This document shows positions 22,046-34,244 of a stretch of DNA of 64,000 nucleotides, in pieces. Numbering within the stretch: the stretch's first letter is position 1; every line of letters starts with the position of its first letter. The stretch is from assembly GCA_021234155.1 (NCBI GenBank), contig JAJEKV010000003.1:21188386-21252385 (forward strand), given 5' to 3'. The notes under the pieces are model-generated. The model searched no databases. It was given only the letters and a program-made list of their open reading frames with translations, and was not told where the DNA came from. The translations under genes and the position numbers were made by a program. This DNA is from Isoetes taiwanensis. Taxonomy: Eukaryota; Streptophyta; Lycopodiopsida; Isoetales; Isoetaceae.

Positions 22046-23390
22046 ATTCCGGCCTTGTTTTTCGGCTGTGATTCTTGCTTCAATCTGCCTTAATCGCTTC
22101 AATCTACCTCAAATGCAGCCCATCCCTTCTTTGAAATCTGCTAAGACAATTTATGAATGTCTCCAGAATGTTGGCTTCCAGATACCCATAAAGGTAGAGG
22201 AGATATCAACTTGCAATATTCCAAAGCAGCCCGAGCTAGCAAAGTTGACAATAGAGACTAGCATGATAATATGAGATGACACCCCAATGATGCACAAGCA
22301 TGTTTTATGAAGCACTGGATATAACTGTCATGTGACAAATTATTTAGGGGACTCATTGTTATTTTGGGAGGAGATTTTTGCCTCCTTGAAGTACAGATAT
22401 ATATAGGATCATGTTGAGGTCACAATAAATATGCGAGTGATGAACCACAATTATAAAAGTAAACTAACCCATACCTTATTTTTTTGCTAAACCATTGGAT
22501 TATAAACCATTGGATTTGTTAAATACGAATAAACACATAAATACGTGCAAATACGAGCAAATGGCCCAGAGCTTCAACTTGAAAAGCTCCGGTGAAGCAA
22601 CAAAGATCCGGAGGTAGAATGAACAACGGAATGGGCTGTACACAAATTCAGAACAAAATCTGAAAATAAGAAACTACAGCAGACTAGCGTACATATAGCG
22701 CAAATCCGGCTGCAGCTTCCTGCCTCCGCCATACCTGGCTATTGCCGTGCTTAGTCCCTTTGCTTCCAGCTCACACTTTTCTTGCCCCGATTTGGATCCG
22801 GCTTTCTTTATCTTTGATTTGTTCCAAAGTCCAAAATATCTAGCTGCTTGTTTTTTCTGTTCTATATAAGAAGTTTTAGGAATAATCTCTTCTGATAAGT
22901 ACAACCATAGCTATACAGAAGATTTACTGGATGGGGAGTCGAACCCCAGTAATACCAACCAGTTACATATAGGAAGCATGCTAACGTCTCATTTAATGAC
23001 AAGAAACCGCGACCGAATCGCCCCCATGGCACAACCATCACAACCCTGATATGCTCCTCAAGAAAGCCCTGTTCCATTCCGTTCTGCAAGAAAATCAGCT
23101 TCGCAATAGAAGCCCATGTGCCACTGAACTCTCTAAAAATAAACGTCTGAAACTGCAATAAACAAACCCCAAAAAATAAAAACCCAGCTCAACCTTTAAG
23201 AGAAAGATGAAAAGATTTCTTGTGGACCTTAATTCGTTCTTGCGCGCATCAACGTGTAGTATTGTGAGAAGTTACACAAAATGGATGTTAAAAGGCCAGG
23301 TAACAACACAAATTCCCGAGGGATTTTCCCGGGCCATTTTCCCGGGGAAATTTCTCACGGTTCTATTCTTTCATGTCCATTCCGTATAGG
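22046..23390. other. Intergenic stretch without a recognised gene
   Basis: AT-rich. A tRNA T-arm-like GGGGTTCGACTCCCC (minus strand, near 22935-22950) has no matching acceptor or anticodon arm. Short minus frames at 22674-23158 show nothing I can name. Confidence 0.45.
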
Positions 23391-23391
23391 G

Positions 23392-23491
23392 GAATGGCCC
23401 GGAGGGCCATTTTCTGGGCTTGGAAAAGGGCCCGACGCCGTTAGGCGGAGGGCTCTTTGACAAGCCCAGAAAATGGTCCTCCGGGCCATTC
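23392..23491. repeat. 100-bp foldback (near-perfect inverted repeat)
   Basis: GAATGGCCCGGAGG...CCATTTTCTGGGCTTG on the left pairs with CAAGCCCAGAAAATGG...CCTCCGGGCCATTC on the right, around a short loop TTAG. Two further partial copies of the GGGCCATTTTC motif lie at 23320-23345 and 23510-23525. It may be the core of a MITE or a small-RNA hairpin. Confidence 0.8.
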
Positions 23492-23499
23492 GCCCAACG

Positions 23500-25140
23500 T
23501 GAAATTCGGGCGGGCCACTTTCTGCCACGTCCATTTTTTTTTCCTCTCCTCCTCTTTTGGCCGGCCAGAGCTCCAGCCATGGCGCTAGGGCTTCATTTGC
23601 TTCGTTTTTGTTGGCGCCAGGGTGTATCCGGCGGCTTTTGAGAGTGTCGCGATCTTAGCGCTAGGTTGCAAAGCTTCCCGAACGAGTTTGTGGTGTTTTT
23701 TCCCTCTTTTCTTCTTGTTTATTGTGCGTGCAAAGAAGCCTTCTTATGACGTTCCAACGACTTCTTTTTGTAATCTTGAAGTACTTTTGGTTAGTTCTTG
23801 TTCTTGCAGAGTCCTATGTTTCTAGGTAAGATGATATTTAACTGGAAACCTTGTTTTTAGCTTTGTTTCGTTTCTTTCTTGCAGAGCCCTTTGATCTTTG
23901 AGGGTTGTAAAACTAAAAGCTCTTTGATCTTCTCATTACTCGCTTTTGCGTTGAACTTGAAATGCGATGAATATCAACAAAGGGGATAAATAGACAGAGC
24001 TATCGCCCAAACAGGCAATCTTCGAGGCGGCAGGGAAAACGTTCAATGTCAATTTCTCGGATGGGAAGCCTGGATCTCATGCTTTAAGCTCTGTGAACAG
24101 AGTGCATGGCCCTTTTTTGTTGAGATGGTCCTGGCCTCCTTGCAAGCCCCTTTATTTTAAAAACCTGTGGTAAGAAATCGATAGTAAAAAAACCTTACCC
24201 CACATTCCGAAAAATATTCTGCAAAAAATTCTGAAACCTTACTCTACATTCCCGAAAAAGAATTTGATGCCACGTGTCATCACGTGAGTGGATACGGGAG
24301 CAGAAAGTGGCCCACCCGGATTTTACTATTCCTTTGGTGTCCACTCTTCTCTGTGAAACCGCAGCGCTGCTTGCCGTAATGATCCTGAGTGTCATTATTT
24401 ATGAGAATAAAGTGATCGAGTTCAAATCCTGCCTTAAACCTTACCCTAAATTGGTGCAGGAGTGGGTGCAGAGTCTGGGTTTTTAATTCTTTTCGGGGTT
24501 TTTGTGGGTTAATTGGCTATGGCAAAGCAGAGGTCGCTGAAGCATTCTTTCTGGGTTTATTTGGGTTAATCGACTGTGGCAAAGCAGAGGTCCTTATAAA
24601 AATTCTGGCAGGTGCGTTGCTTCTGGATTTGCATTGTTCTTCAGCTCTAAATCTTATGTTTTTGTGTTCTGTATTTGCAGTTGAAGCATAGGAGTCGTTG
24701 AAGCATAGGAATCAGTTCAAGGAGTCGCTGAAGCATTGTTTTCTTCCAATATTTCAGAAACGGCCAGTCCATCGTCGTGGGCTTTTATTTTTGAACGACA
24801 GATTTTTGGCTTAACACCTGAGTATTTACAGTGCCTTATTTACACATTACCACTGCAAAAACCTGAATTATTCCTTGTATTCTACTGTGTTGATAAGATA
24901 GTAGCTTATTTGATTTCTAGAATGTTCACATCACAGACGGAGAGGGGTTACAATTTCAGAGTGATTCATAGTCATCCACATGAACAATTTAACAGAGGGG
25001 ATGCAATTTCAGAGCCATACCAACAACGAAACGAGTGATTCTGACATAGTTATCTACATGAACACTAAATAGAGTGATTCTGAGAAGCAAAATCATATGA
25101 AAAATGTGTCTTATAAGAGCATAATATATTAATATTGCTA
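23500..25140. other. Non-coding stretch with short local duplications
   Basis: No gene recognised. It has a 57-bp period duplication at about 24499-24595 (GGGTTAAT...GGCAAAGCAGAGGTC twice) and a triple GAAGCAT-type repeat at 24675-24740. ACATTCCCGAAAAA-like blocks near 24200 and 24245 also repeat. An open frame at 24274-24486 has one hydrophobic stretch but no family signature. Confidence 0.5.
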
Positions 25141-25400
25141 GACTAGAGAGCAAATAGGTACATATGAGAGTGGAGGATCACGGTGGAAAGGAAAGGATTT
25201 TTACCACAACCAACCGGAGCGCCATATATATCGGATGCCGTCATGTTATAGCCATGGGCATATCCGTGTCTTTGACATGTTATAGCCACACCCCAAAAAA
25301 CATTACACTGCGTTTTTGTGGACATAGCGGATTTTTTGCCATTTGAGACTGGCTATAACATGCCCACGTCCGACATTTACCGTGATTGCAACCATCACCA

Positions 25401-25649
25401 CTATCCTCCTCCACCAAAATGATGGCCTCCATCAACATGATGGCCTCCAACATGATGGCCTCCATCAACATGATGGCCTCCAAAATGATGGCCATGAGAT
25501 TGATGGACGGGGGCATGCCCCGCCCCACCATCACCCACCCCACCATCACCATCACCATGGTGATCAAAATGAGGGTGATGGTGGGGATGGGAAGGGGGGC
25601 CGTGGTGATGGTGGTGCCTGAAGCATGGAAAGTAGCGTGGTAGACACAT
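25401..25649 (-). CDS. His/Gly-rich repeat protein, candidate
   Basis: Minus-strand frame of 82 residues starting MCLPRYFPCFRHHHHHG, then HPHHHPHFDHHGDGDGG and four GGHH(V/F) units ending GGHHFGGGG. If read on through one frame slip it would gain a Cys-containing tail (CNHGKC, then WAC). His/Gly-rich tracts bind metal ions in several plant proteins, which is only an analogy. The opposite strand is equally open because the DNA is a simple ATGATGGCCTCCA-type repeat, so this may be plain low-complexity DNA. Confidence 0.3.
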   Translation of the reverse strand: MCLPRYFPCFRHHHHHGPPSHPHHHPHFDHHGDGDGGVGDGGAGHAPVHQSHGHHFGGHHVDGGHHVGGHHVDGGHHFGGGG

Positions 25650-28600
25650 AATTTATGCACCCAACGCAAATCCTTGATCCAAACTCTAGCTTCTTTGCTC
25701 TGCTACAAACTTGATGATGCTTTTGCTCGATCTAATCTTCGCCCAACCCAAAGACGATGTTATTTTGGTTGAAGATGGAGCTCTGAATTTAAAGGAAGTG
25801 CATTTCCTGCTCGAACTAGCTTCCATCTTCCTACAAGCGCGTCATCACGTGAACACGCATTTGTCTCATTTGCCATGTCACCCGATTCTAGACGCCAACA
25901 AGCAGAAAGTTCCTCCCATTGTGAACGCAGTGACGTGAAGACTAGCAAAACTATATCTGCTAAATTGCCACTGGCATGGGGCCTATGATTTTCTAATGGT
26001 TTGGCTGCCAAGAATTCAACATGTTTAATGGCCTCTTGTATTCTAAAATATCCTAGCCCCTTCATGTTTTGCTTGTGTTGTCATTTAAATGTGCCTCTTT
26101 TATTCCTGGCCCACTTCAAGAAATAAAAAACACCCACGTGGCCATTGCGAACAATTCTCAATGGTTCCAATTTAAACGACAAGATAATTATCACGGCAGG
26201 CAAACATTTCTTTGGTTCCAAACCTACTTAGTAATAGATTTTTATAAGTTTTGAATGATCTGGAAGGGGTTCTTGTCCAAGCCTTAAATTTGAAATGTTC
26301 GGTACCATTCTTGGGGGTCTTACCCATGCAGAGAACGGCTAAAGTTTTTTAGACATTCTTAAGAACGGCAAGGGAAAAAAATTACCGTTCAATAGAAAAG
26401 CTTAGGAAAAAGTTGCCGTTCAATAGAATGGCCATGCTTATGAAAAAAATTATTGCTTACATTATATATTTTTCTTTTATATTTACACTTTTATTTGTTA
26501 TTATTCTCGACCAAAACAAACAACATTTGATATTCAAATTTTTTAACAATTTCCTCCTCAACAAATGCATTTATTAAAATTGACTAATTCGCGAGACAAG
26601 TAAATGCAAAAAAAAAAAAAAAACCGGAAAGATTTTCTCTTTTCTCATTTCCTTTTCTTTCCCCCCTAGCGTCGAGCTTCTTCATCTGCATGCAATTTGA
26701 TATGCAGTTTGATCTGAATCCGACCAACTCGGCTAATCAGCTTCAGAGCCCACTCAACACAGAGGAATTTCGAGGCACGTCATCTCTTGAACATATTTAC
26801 TTTCATTTTTGAATGGACAACTCTGTTTTTTTGCAAAAATATTTTTGATTTTCAATGGCAGATCGCATATAATGTTTTTTCCCTTATTTCTTGCATTGTC
26901 AATGGCAATATGTCAATGTGAAATATATTAATATTACTAAGACTATGAGTTATTTTGGATCCTTTTTTTTAGTTATATTTATTAAAAGTTAAATATATTA
27001 TCCATAATTTCGATGTTTTTTCCTTTTCTTCGTTTGGGCCCATAGGCACTGCAATTGATCTTCTAGAACACATTCTAAAAAATCATTCTCATTCTATTCT
27101 ATTTTATTCTTATAATTTTTATAGTTTAAGCTTTGAATATCTTTCAAAAACTTGGACATGCAAAAGAATGGAAGGCCAAAAATCTGCCCTTCAAATTGAA
27201 TGGCAAGTTAAAAAATTGCCCTTAAAAAAATACTAGGGGTTTCATTCAAATTTAAGGCTTCTTGATGTTCTAGTCTACTTATTTAAAATGTTTTTGGATG
27301 TGGGTGTCCTCTTTTTTCCGGCAGCCGGTAACGCCGGTAACACTCCATTTTCCGGCCAAAAGCGTGATTTTGGCACCGGAAATGTTTTGTTGCTTGATAA
27401 AAAATTTTGGTGGACGTTGCAGTGGAGATATGCGTTACAGGGACCTTGGCGGTGCATTCGTCTGCGCCGTTACACCCTTTTGTAGCCATCATGGCTCCAG
27501 AATGATAGAAACCAAGAAGCAGAACTTTAATCGGCAACCTCAAGTTTTCCCTGACCTCTTTGCAAATAGGGCGCTGATCTTCCAGTGTCTTTTCTTTGCT
27601 ACTGTAGTTCTGGTATCTGGAGAAGGCCTCTAACTTGATTTTATTGTTTGCTTGCAGTTTTTAGAGCTCACATACTTAGCAACCTCTGGAGCTTCAACGG
27701 GCTAAAGTTTCAGGTAAAATAATTTCTGCAACCGCATACTCTAGCTTTACATTGTCGCAATAGTCTATCTGTGAAAATCAACTGGGGCAGTCTTTGTGGG
27801 CCTCTGTTACATTGCATTGGAGATGATATCTGTGTTGTCTTATCCCAGGCTATTGTAAAGAATCGATTCCAGTCTGCTTTCCTTCCTGCATCTAAGGCAA
27901 GTAATAGCGGAGATTTGGACTTTTGCAGGAGAGGTTTGGGTTTATGCTTGCAAAACAGGGGCTTGCTTGCTCAGATTGTATCGTTTTTTGGCAGATTGTT
28001 CCTAAAGACTTTAGGCATCTCAGACTGCTTCAGGTAACAAATTCTCCATTTTCTTTTCTTGCATGGATTGATTGCTCCAGGAAATGCCAGATCAAGTTTG
28101 ATTGCAGTTGCTCTAGCTCCAACAGAGAGCCATCACTCTCGACATATGGAAGAGGCTATAGGGCGGGCTTCTCTTCCACTGCTGTTTTAGCAAGAAATGG
28201 AGGAAGCAGGTGAACTCCTTAGGTTACGAATAATTTGTTATGATGCAGATTAACCCAGCTCTTGCAATCCCCCCAGCTCTGCAATCCACTATGGAAATAT
28301 AACTGCAGATTGGTTATTTTGTTTTGATTTTTCTATTTCCTTTTGCTGATACTCCCATTTTTCCTTTTTCTTTTGCAGATCTATAATTTAAATATAGGAA
28401 TGTTGGCAGGAGTTGCTAAATGAGAGGCTGATCAAAGAGACGACTAAAAGAGGCCTATGATGCTGGATATATTAGAAAAATGCATGTGGATCTGATTATA
28501 TTTTTGATATTCATATTCATTTGGCGCAGGAAGTTGAGAGGTAAGTTAAAGCAATGGGAAACGCAAACTTAAGGTGTGGTTTTGTTTGGCAGGAAGTAGA

Positions 28601-29790
28601 GTTATGATTATACTTGATGCTTAGATCTGCGCCAAGAGATTCTTGAGGCCTTTGTGGCTCATTTTTCAGGTGAAAATTATTGTTGGAGATCTGGACAACT
28701 TTGAAAAATTCTTATCATTTGCAGAGCAAAGCAAAGAATTCTTCTGAAGTAAGGCTAATGCATTTCTTACAATCGTCTTCTCTTTAAAATAAATACTCCA
28801 TTAAACATTTTAATCTGATTTTCCTTTCTTCTGTCTTCTATTAATGGACGTAAATGTAAAGATTTTGATGTGTGATGCTTATTGGTGGGGTTTCTAAGTT
28901 ACAAATACCTCTGGCATTGGCATGTGATGGCAATTTGCTTGCCACAATATACAGATGTTGTTGGTTGATATTTGTAAACTTGCATTGTAAGAGTTAAAAT
29001 CTAATGTTTAACCATGCATATAATAAAACAAAGCACAACCAATAGATTCTAGAAAAGTCTGTTTGTTGCATCTGCAAACTGCGCATGAAGTCATGGCTGC
29101 ACCTATATTTGTATGTTATCATTACTTTTGGATCCGTTCATTGTTTTTACATCATTCTTTGTCTTTTCAAAGTAGATGTGTTGTCAAATATATGGTATCA
29201 TAGCTGGATGTTGTTTATCTTAGAATGAAGCACTTCAAATCACAAAGTTGCTCAGCATTAAGCTTAGAGATGGACATTTTTGGATGGGTTGATTCATGCT
29301 GCCCTAGGCATTGAATTTTGAATGAAGTAAACTTCAGCCATGAAACTGTTGGAACAGAGCAGTCATCACTTGGAACAGAGCAGTGCATCAAATATATGGC
29401 AATCAGGCAATTTGCAATTTTATTTTTCTTGCGATGGTTTAGTGCATTTGACTGACTCACATTTAATAATCACAGATTGCTTGGTGGTGCTTCAAACTTC
29501 GATTTCTTTTAATGGTAATAGTTCTTTGTTTGTTCTGCAGCCTTTTGATTCATCATCCGTTAAGAATATGCTTCATCATCAACATTAGAGGTTTGGTGGA
29601 GTCTATTAACGCCCTTGTAAGCCATTCCCAAATTTGGATTTTAGTTGGTACCCGAACCTGCAGGTATGGGCAAAAAGCCCCCACGAACCTCAACCGAACC
29701 TCAGCCCTGGAGCAACCGAACCTGGTAAACGTCATTATTACTTGTTGTTTTACTCATTACGCCTAAATCCCTCCTCCCCCCACCTTCCCA
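25650..29790. other. Long AT-rich region without a recognised gene
   Basis: No protein family recognised on either strand. It contains an A-run near 26609, T-rich tracts, and CCGG-rich palindromic text near 27320-27380. Short open frames (for example 27298-27633, 27923-28213) show no conserved motif. It could hold introns or a non-coding transcript; nothing in the sequence decides this. Confidence 0.5.
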
Positions 29791-29799
29791 CCGAACTGA

Positions 29800-31507
29800 A
29801 GCTACAAGGAGTAGCTTCGAGCGGGACGCCTCAAGAATGCCTCAATTGGGCGCCAAAGCTTTGGAGGGCATTTCGAATTTAGTTTTGATGTCAATCCTCG
29901 CCCAAATCCGAAGGAATTCTCTAGTTTTCCTTCGTATTTTGGCGAAGAATTGCATCAATTTGGTCGCCGGACTGTGGAGCTCGGAAAGCGATCACGCGAC
30001 TCTGAATTCGATCTATGGCAGAGGTAACTGTTCTATTAATTTCGGCCAATGACAATGAGTAATTCTTTTTTGAATACAGAAACTGAAAGGCCAATTCCGG
30101 GTGGAGGTGCCCAAGAACTGCTTGCCCTACAAAAATCAATATAATCGGAGGGAGCAGTGTCGATGAGAATGCTCTTCGAGCTTCGGTGCAATGAATATTG
30201 ATCTCGGGCGGCGTGGGGAATCAGATCCCATCGATCCGATCACCGAAGACATCCTGAATTTCATTCTCCATGGGGGCTTATTCATTTTGCCTCGTAAGGG
30301 TAATCAAGGTCCGCGGCTATTGCAATAATATTTCAAGTAATTCCGATGTGCATTTGAGAACAATGTACAATCAATTGTGTGGAGTGCATTGCAATATGGT
30401 AGCACATTGTAATTACCTCCAACAGTGTAACTATTTCTTAACCAACAGGTCTAAGAATACAGAAGAACTGCAAGCTTCCAATCAAAGGTTGCTTATGGAG
30501 GTGGAGTCACTTAAACAAGGATTGAAGAGATGCTCTGAGGACAATGACAAACTGGAGAGGAAGTTAAAAAGACTGAAAATGACACCACTGGGCATGAGGG
30601 AGAGGAAAAAAGAACCGAAGGCCCTAAATATACTTGCCCCTAGTGGTGGGGGCTCTCGAAGAAGGATCCACGCTATTAAAAATCTGGTGGATCCTATTAT
30701 GGCTGAAAAGAAGAAGAGAAAACCTTGTAATATGGCTAGTTTGTTGAAAAAGCTTGTAACTAAAGATGATGTTATAGATATGTTGAAGCTTCCTGGAGCT
30801 AACCATTTAAGAAAAGCTGTTGCTAAACAGGTGCTTACTGAATTGGGAAAGAGTCAAAGTGCTGATAACATGCAAGAATTATGTGACAATGTGGGTATCA
30901 GTCGACAAGCTTACATTGCTCTCTTTAGATGTTTGCAGGATGGTATCAAGCAACAGGGTATTACGAAGACCATACTGCCGGGTATAAGGACTTGCTGGAA
31001 GCAGAAGATGACCGTACTTCACGTGGGAGGGCAAAACTAAAGAAAATTAAAGCGTGGCAGAATCTGAGCAGTCTGGTAACTTTGATGGCAGAGAAGAAAA
31101 TGGTGGTTGGAAAGTTAGATGAATTCAGAGTAGCAGTAACTGAATTCACGAAGTCGTTTATACAAGCATGGGGAGAATGCAATGTCACACATTACATTCA
31201 TATACTTCACGCCCATGGCTTGTGGTTTGCCAAAGAGTACGGGAGCTTGGGAATATGGAATACGCAGGGAATGGAGAAGTCACATAAGCAAGCCAAGAAT
31301 GCTTTTTTCAGGTTCACACAACATCGAGGTTCGTGTGGTAACTCATTGCAACAGATGTGCCAATGGTTCTATAGAAGGATTATCTGCAAGCTAGAGAAAA
31401 AAGATAAAGCTAAACAAGACACGACGTTGGCTAGAATATTGAGGAGAAAAGTTGAGCAGGAAAAAAAAGAAAGATATGGTGTAGCTCTAGTGCAGCAGAC
31501 AAGTTAA
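29800..31507 (+). CDS. Coiled-coil protein of unknown family with an invertebrate-like C-terminal domain
   Basis: A first exon-like segment ends ELGKRSRDSEFDLWQR before a GT at about 30023. Segments near 30080-30300 (PIPGGGAQELLALQKSI and NIDLGRRGESDPIDPITEDI) are broken by small shifts. From about 30430 a long frame carries a coiled coil (EELQASNQRLLMEVESLKQG, then CSEDNDKLERKLKRLK), then VTKDDVIDMLKLPGANHLRK and LCDNVGISRQAYIALF. A shift near 30985 leads to a 31507 stop, with HILHAHGLWFAKEYGSLGIW and GMEKSHKQAKNAFF. That last block resembles proteins I recall from animal and early plant genomes often linked to transposons; I cannot name it. Not assignable to a function. Confidence 0.5.
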
Positions 31508-31640
31508 GGCAGTGGCGATCCACAAAGATCAGACAGGGTAGAAGATATACTTCTGGGGAATCAATTGTATGAATAAATTCATATTAATGTATAACTATTG
31601 ACCATGATGTGCAACTATAATGTTTCAAATATGTTAGGTT

Positions 31641-31837
31641 GGCGGCGGGCACGCGCAGTGCGAACTTAGTTGGTATTCAATTGCTGAATGACAAGTATTC
31701 CGCACCGTACAATCTTGCGTAATGAAGTTGGGAATTAGTTATAGATTAAGCGCTATTCGCACCGTAGCCCGCGGTCGCGAAAAGCATTTGGTTTCGTGGC
31801 TATCTTTTGCCGTTTTCGCACGGTAGCAACGGTACTC
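31641..31837. repeat. P2 palindrome cluster 1 (four units)
   Basis: Units of TTCGCACCGTGG followed by its reverse complement, with sequence noise. They start near 31641, 31698, 31756 and 31815, a spacing of 57-59 bp. The cluster sits between the coiled-coil gene ending at 31507 and the histone-like gene starting at 31955. Confidence 0.75.
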
Positions 31838-31850
31838 TTTATATAATTAT
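31838..31850 (+). promoter_or_regulatory. TATA box of the histone-H3-like gene
   Basis: TTTATATAATTAT lies about 105 bp before the ATG at 31955 and directly after the last P2 palindrome. Confidence 0.45.
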
Positions 31851-31954
31851 CTTTGTTATCAATGTTGTCTGCTTTTGATATTTGTTCTAAGTCATTACAT
31901 TGCATATTTATCAATCTTGTCCACTCATTTGTTGCATTACTGATTCGAGAGACA

Positions 31955-33280
31955 ATGGCTGAGAATAGCGGTAATGCCGGATCTAACAATCCCAACAACC
32001 AAAGAATGTATACCGTGCGGGCGCACACATCATGGTGAAGGCGAGGGCAGCGCCACTAGCTATGTCGGTGCTTCTAACATCGAACGAGCAGCACCGCCTT
32101 CCCGGCGAGAAAACATCCATCAAGGTGTGCGGACGCTGTAGTTCAGAATGTTGCCAATGACGCAGAGGAGATTTTTAGAGACATACCTTCCGAGCCAAGG
32201 CGTGTTTACCTGTTCTCTTCTGGCCATTTAGTCGGGAGAAGGAACCTTCGCGCGGCGGTATCACGTCATGGAGTTCGTGCTCGATGATTGCATCGCCGTT
32301 AACGCCGATGATGTGGTAGTTACACCGCATACCACGGCGTTGCTGTTCGCCGATGGGAGCCGACACCTTGCTTGAGGCACTCCATTCCTTCGTCGTGTGG
32401 CCCGGGTTGATGGCTTCTTTGGCGCCAACTCCTAACACATTCTCTGTCTTTGGTTAATGAGATAGATTACATAACAGGACTTCCTCGTGCGGTGCCGGAA
32501 GTTGGATTGGTGGGGATAAACCAGGGGCCAGACTTGCTTGGAGCCGACAATGAGAATGCTAAGCCCCATGAGGATGACCATCAGGATGTGCATGTCCAGG
32601 ATGTTCCTGTTGGTGATGTGCCTGTGCAGAACGTTCCTATTGCTGTTCAGGCAGTTTTTGAACCCCTGAATATTATGTACAAGGATGTCCCTTTCCAGGT
32701 CCCTGTGACAGCTCAAATAGAAGAAAATATCGTTCTACAAGAGCCGGTGCGATTACACTGCGGGCGGTTGTGCCTGAAACCGTTGTACCAGATGCAGTAG
32801 TGGTTCCTGTTGATGAGCATCCTGTAGTCGCGGAATCCAGTAGACGTAAGAGGAAGACTAAGCCTAAGCAGCTGCAGAAGAAACATGTTCTCTGCAAAGG
32901 CCCTCCTAAGCTGAATAAGAAGGGCCAGCCGTTTAATCAAAAGTTAAGATGGATGCGCGAAATCCGGCACTTCCAGAACCACGTGGAGTGGGTGCTTCCG
33001 AAGCTCACAATGGCTAGAATATGTAAGGAGGTGGTTCGGGAGAGATCTGATAAGATGAAGAGGGATGGTGCAAGGTGCTTGGAGGAGAGCTGGTTCTGAT
33101 TTTCCAATGCCGGAAAGGTGACTCGATTCACTGCAGATGCCCTTGATGCTCAAGACGAGGCCGAGAATCACATGGTCGTTCTTCAAGACTGCGGTGAAAT
33201 GTCTTTGTGCATTCAAGAGAGTGACAATAATGAGGCGAGGATATTGCCTTGACAAATTACTTCGAGGCATGTAAAGTGTT
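31955..33280 (+). pseudogene. Divergent histone-H3-fold protein (CENH3-like features) with a long N-terminal region
   Basis: ATG at 31955 (MAENSGNAGSNNP) opens a coding-like region with several frame slips. It reads through VANDAEEIFRDIPSEPRRVY and DDCIAVNADDVVVTPHTTAL, then an acidic, Val/Pro-rich repeat stretch (DVPVGDVPVQNVPIAVQ, about 32600-32650) and a basic tail (RRKRKTKPKQLQKK). The C-terminal part matches histone H3 in order: MREIRHFQ (H3 alpha-N; REIRHFQ is the plant CENH3 spelling), PKLTMARICKEVV (alpha-1), RFTADALDAQDEAE then HMVVLQD (alpha-2), LCIQ (loop 2) and ILP with QITSRHVK after a stop (alpha-3). The alpha-1/alpha-2 loop is about 20 residues longer than normal. Chromatin packaging is expected only by analogy. 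P2 clusters flank it on both sides. Confidence 0.6.
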
Positions 33281-33365
33281 TTATATTAATGAAACGATCT
33301 TTGTTGTATATTTTGTTTGCTTGCTAAGTATTTTGATTGTATCTATTCTCTATATATACTTACAA

Positions 33366-33510
33366 TGCCTTTGTTGCCCACGGTGCGAAATGGGTATAAA
33401 TTACTTTGTGAGGGAGGTATTTTTTCGCACGTAGGCCCACGGTGCGAAATTCCGTAAGTTCTTGTGTGTAGGGCAATTTCAAGACCGCACCGTGGCCCTT
33501 TGGCGAAATT
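33366..33510. repeat. P2 palindrome cluster 2 (three units)
   Basis: Right ends (GCGAA) fall at 33389, 33448 and 33507, a spacing of 59 and 59 bp. The middle unit is the fullest. It lies just past the end of the histone-like gene. Confidence 0.75.
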
Positions 33511-33913
33511 GAAGCATTCCATAGAAGGTGAACCACAAGATCAAAGTGAGCATATTAACATGTTAGAGAATATATTAACATATTAGAGAACATTTAGAGA
33601 ACGGCAAGTGCGGAATTATGTCCAAGTAACCTTCCCCTAGGTTTCTAACCCCTTCCCCTTCCCTGCGAGGTCTAACCCATGCATCCGGGTTAGGAGTCAA
33701 GAGCTCACGCTCCTCCCGGCTGATTCTTCCCACCATATGGGGTACCTAGTCATTAGAAAAAGTAATTCCACGGGATGATACTCACGGAAGAAGAGCGGAC
33801 CCAACTCCACAAAACCGTTGTACTCGTTGTAGTACACCCTAATAAGGCCATACATACATCCCCCCGGTTAATTTCATGAACGAACTCGATATGTATGCAT
33901 CCGAGAGAGTGTG

Positions 33914-34234
33914 CTAAATATCCAAAGACGAAGAAGAGGCCTCAATTCTTTGTAGCATCTCGCCCGGATAAGGAGGGGGTTCAAGAAGTCCCCTCATTGC
34001 AAGTCTCCTATAACATTCAGATGGATTAATTTCCATGAGTGGCTCATGACCACAATCAAATCGCTCCAGAATGAAGTTGATCAACTCCATTGTAAGCTCC
34101 TTGGTGGGACTGTGGCGCAACCTCCACTCCAAGAAATGGTCCCATAGCTCATCCATTCCAGGCGCGCCTGAGAATGCCTTGGGCATGCTTGCTTGAGCCT
34201 TCCGAGTGGCCCTGGGGAGGATTCGTCCAATCAT
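33914..34234 (-). CDS. Unknown small protein, tandem paralogue 1 (WEHRWRH family)
   Basis: Minus-strand frame with ATG at 34234 chosen because the context TTGCAAATG is shared with the paralogue at 35303. Core: ELWDHFLEWRLRHSPTKEL, then NFILERF, PLMEINPSE and LAMRGLLEPPP. About 40 percent of the core positions match the neighbour. No transmembrane segment or signal peptide. Family not recognised. A TATA-like ATAAATTC lies near 34525 (minus) followed by a pyrimidine-rich leader. Stop at 33914. Confidence 0.5.
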   Translation of the reverse strand: MIGRILPRATRKAQASMPKAFSGAPGMDELWDHFLEWRLRHSPTKELTMELINFILERFDCGHEPLMEINPSECYRRLAMRGLLEPPPYPGEMLQRIEASSSSLDI

Positions 34235-34244
34235 TTGCAAAGAG

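Noticed and set aside
22915-23010. tRNA gene (minus strand) from a T-arm-like GGGGTTCGACTCCCC
   Set aside because: No paired acceptor stem, D-arm or anticodon arm could be built; probably chance or a SINE relic.
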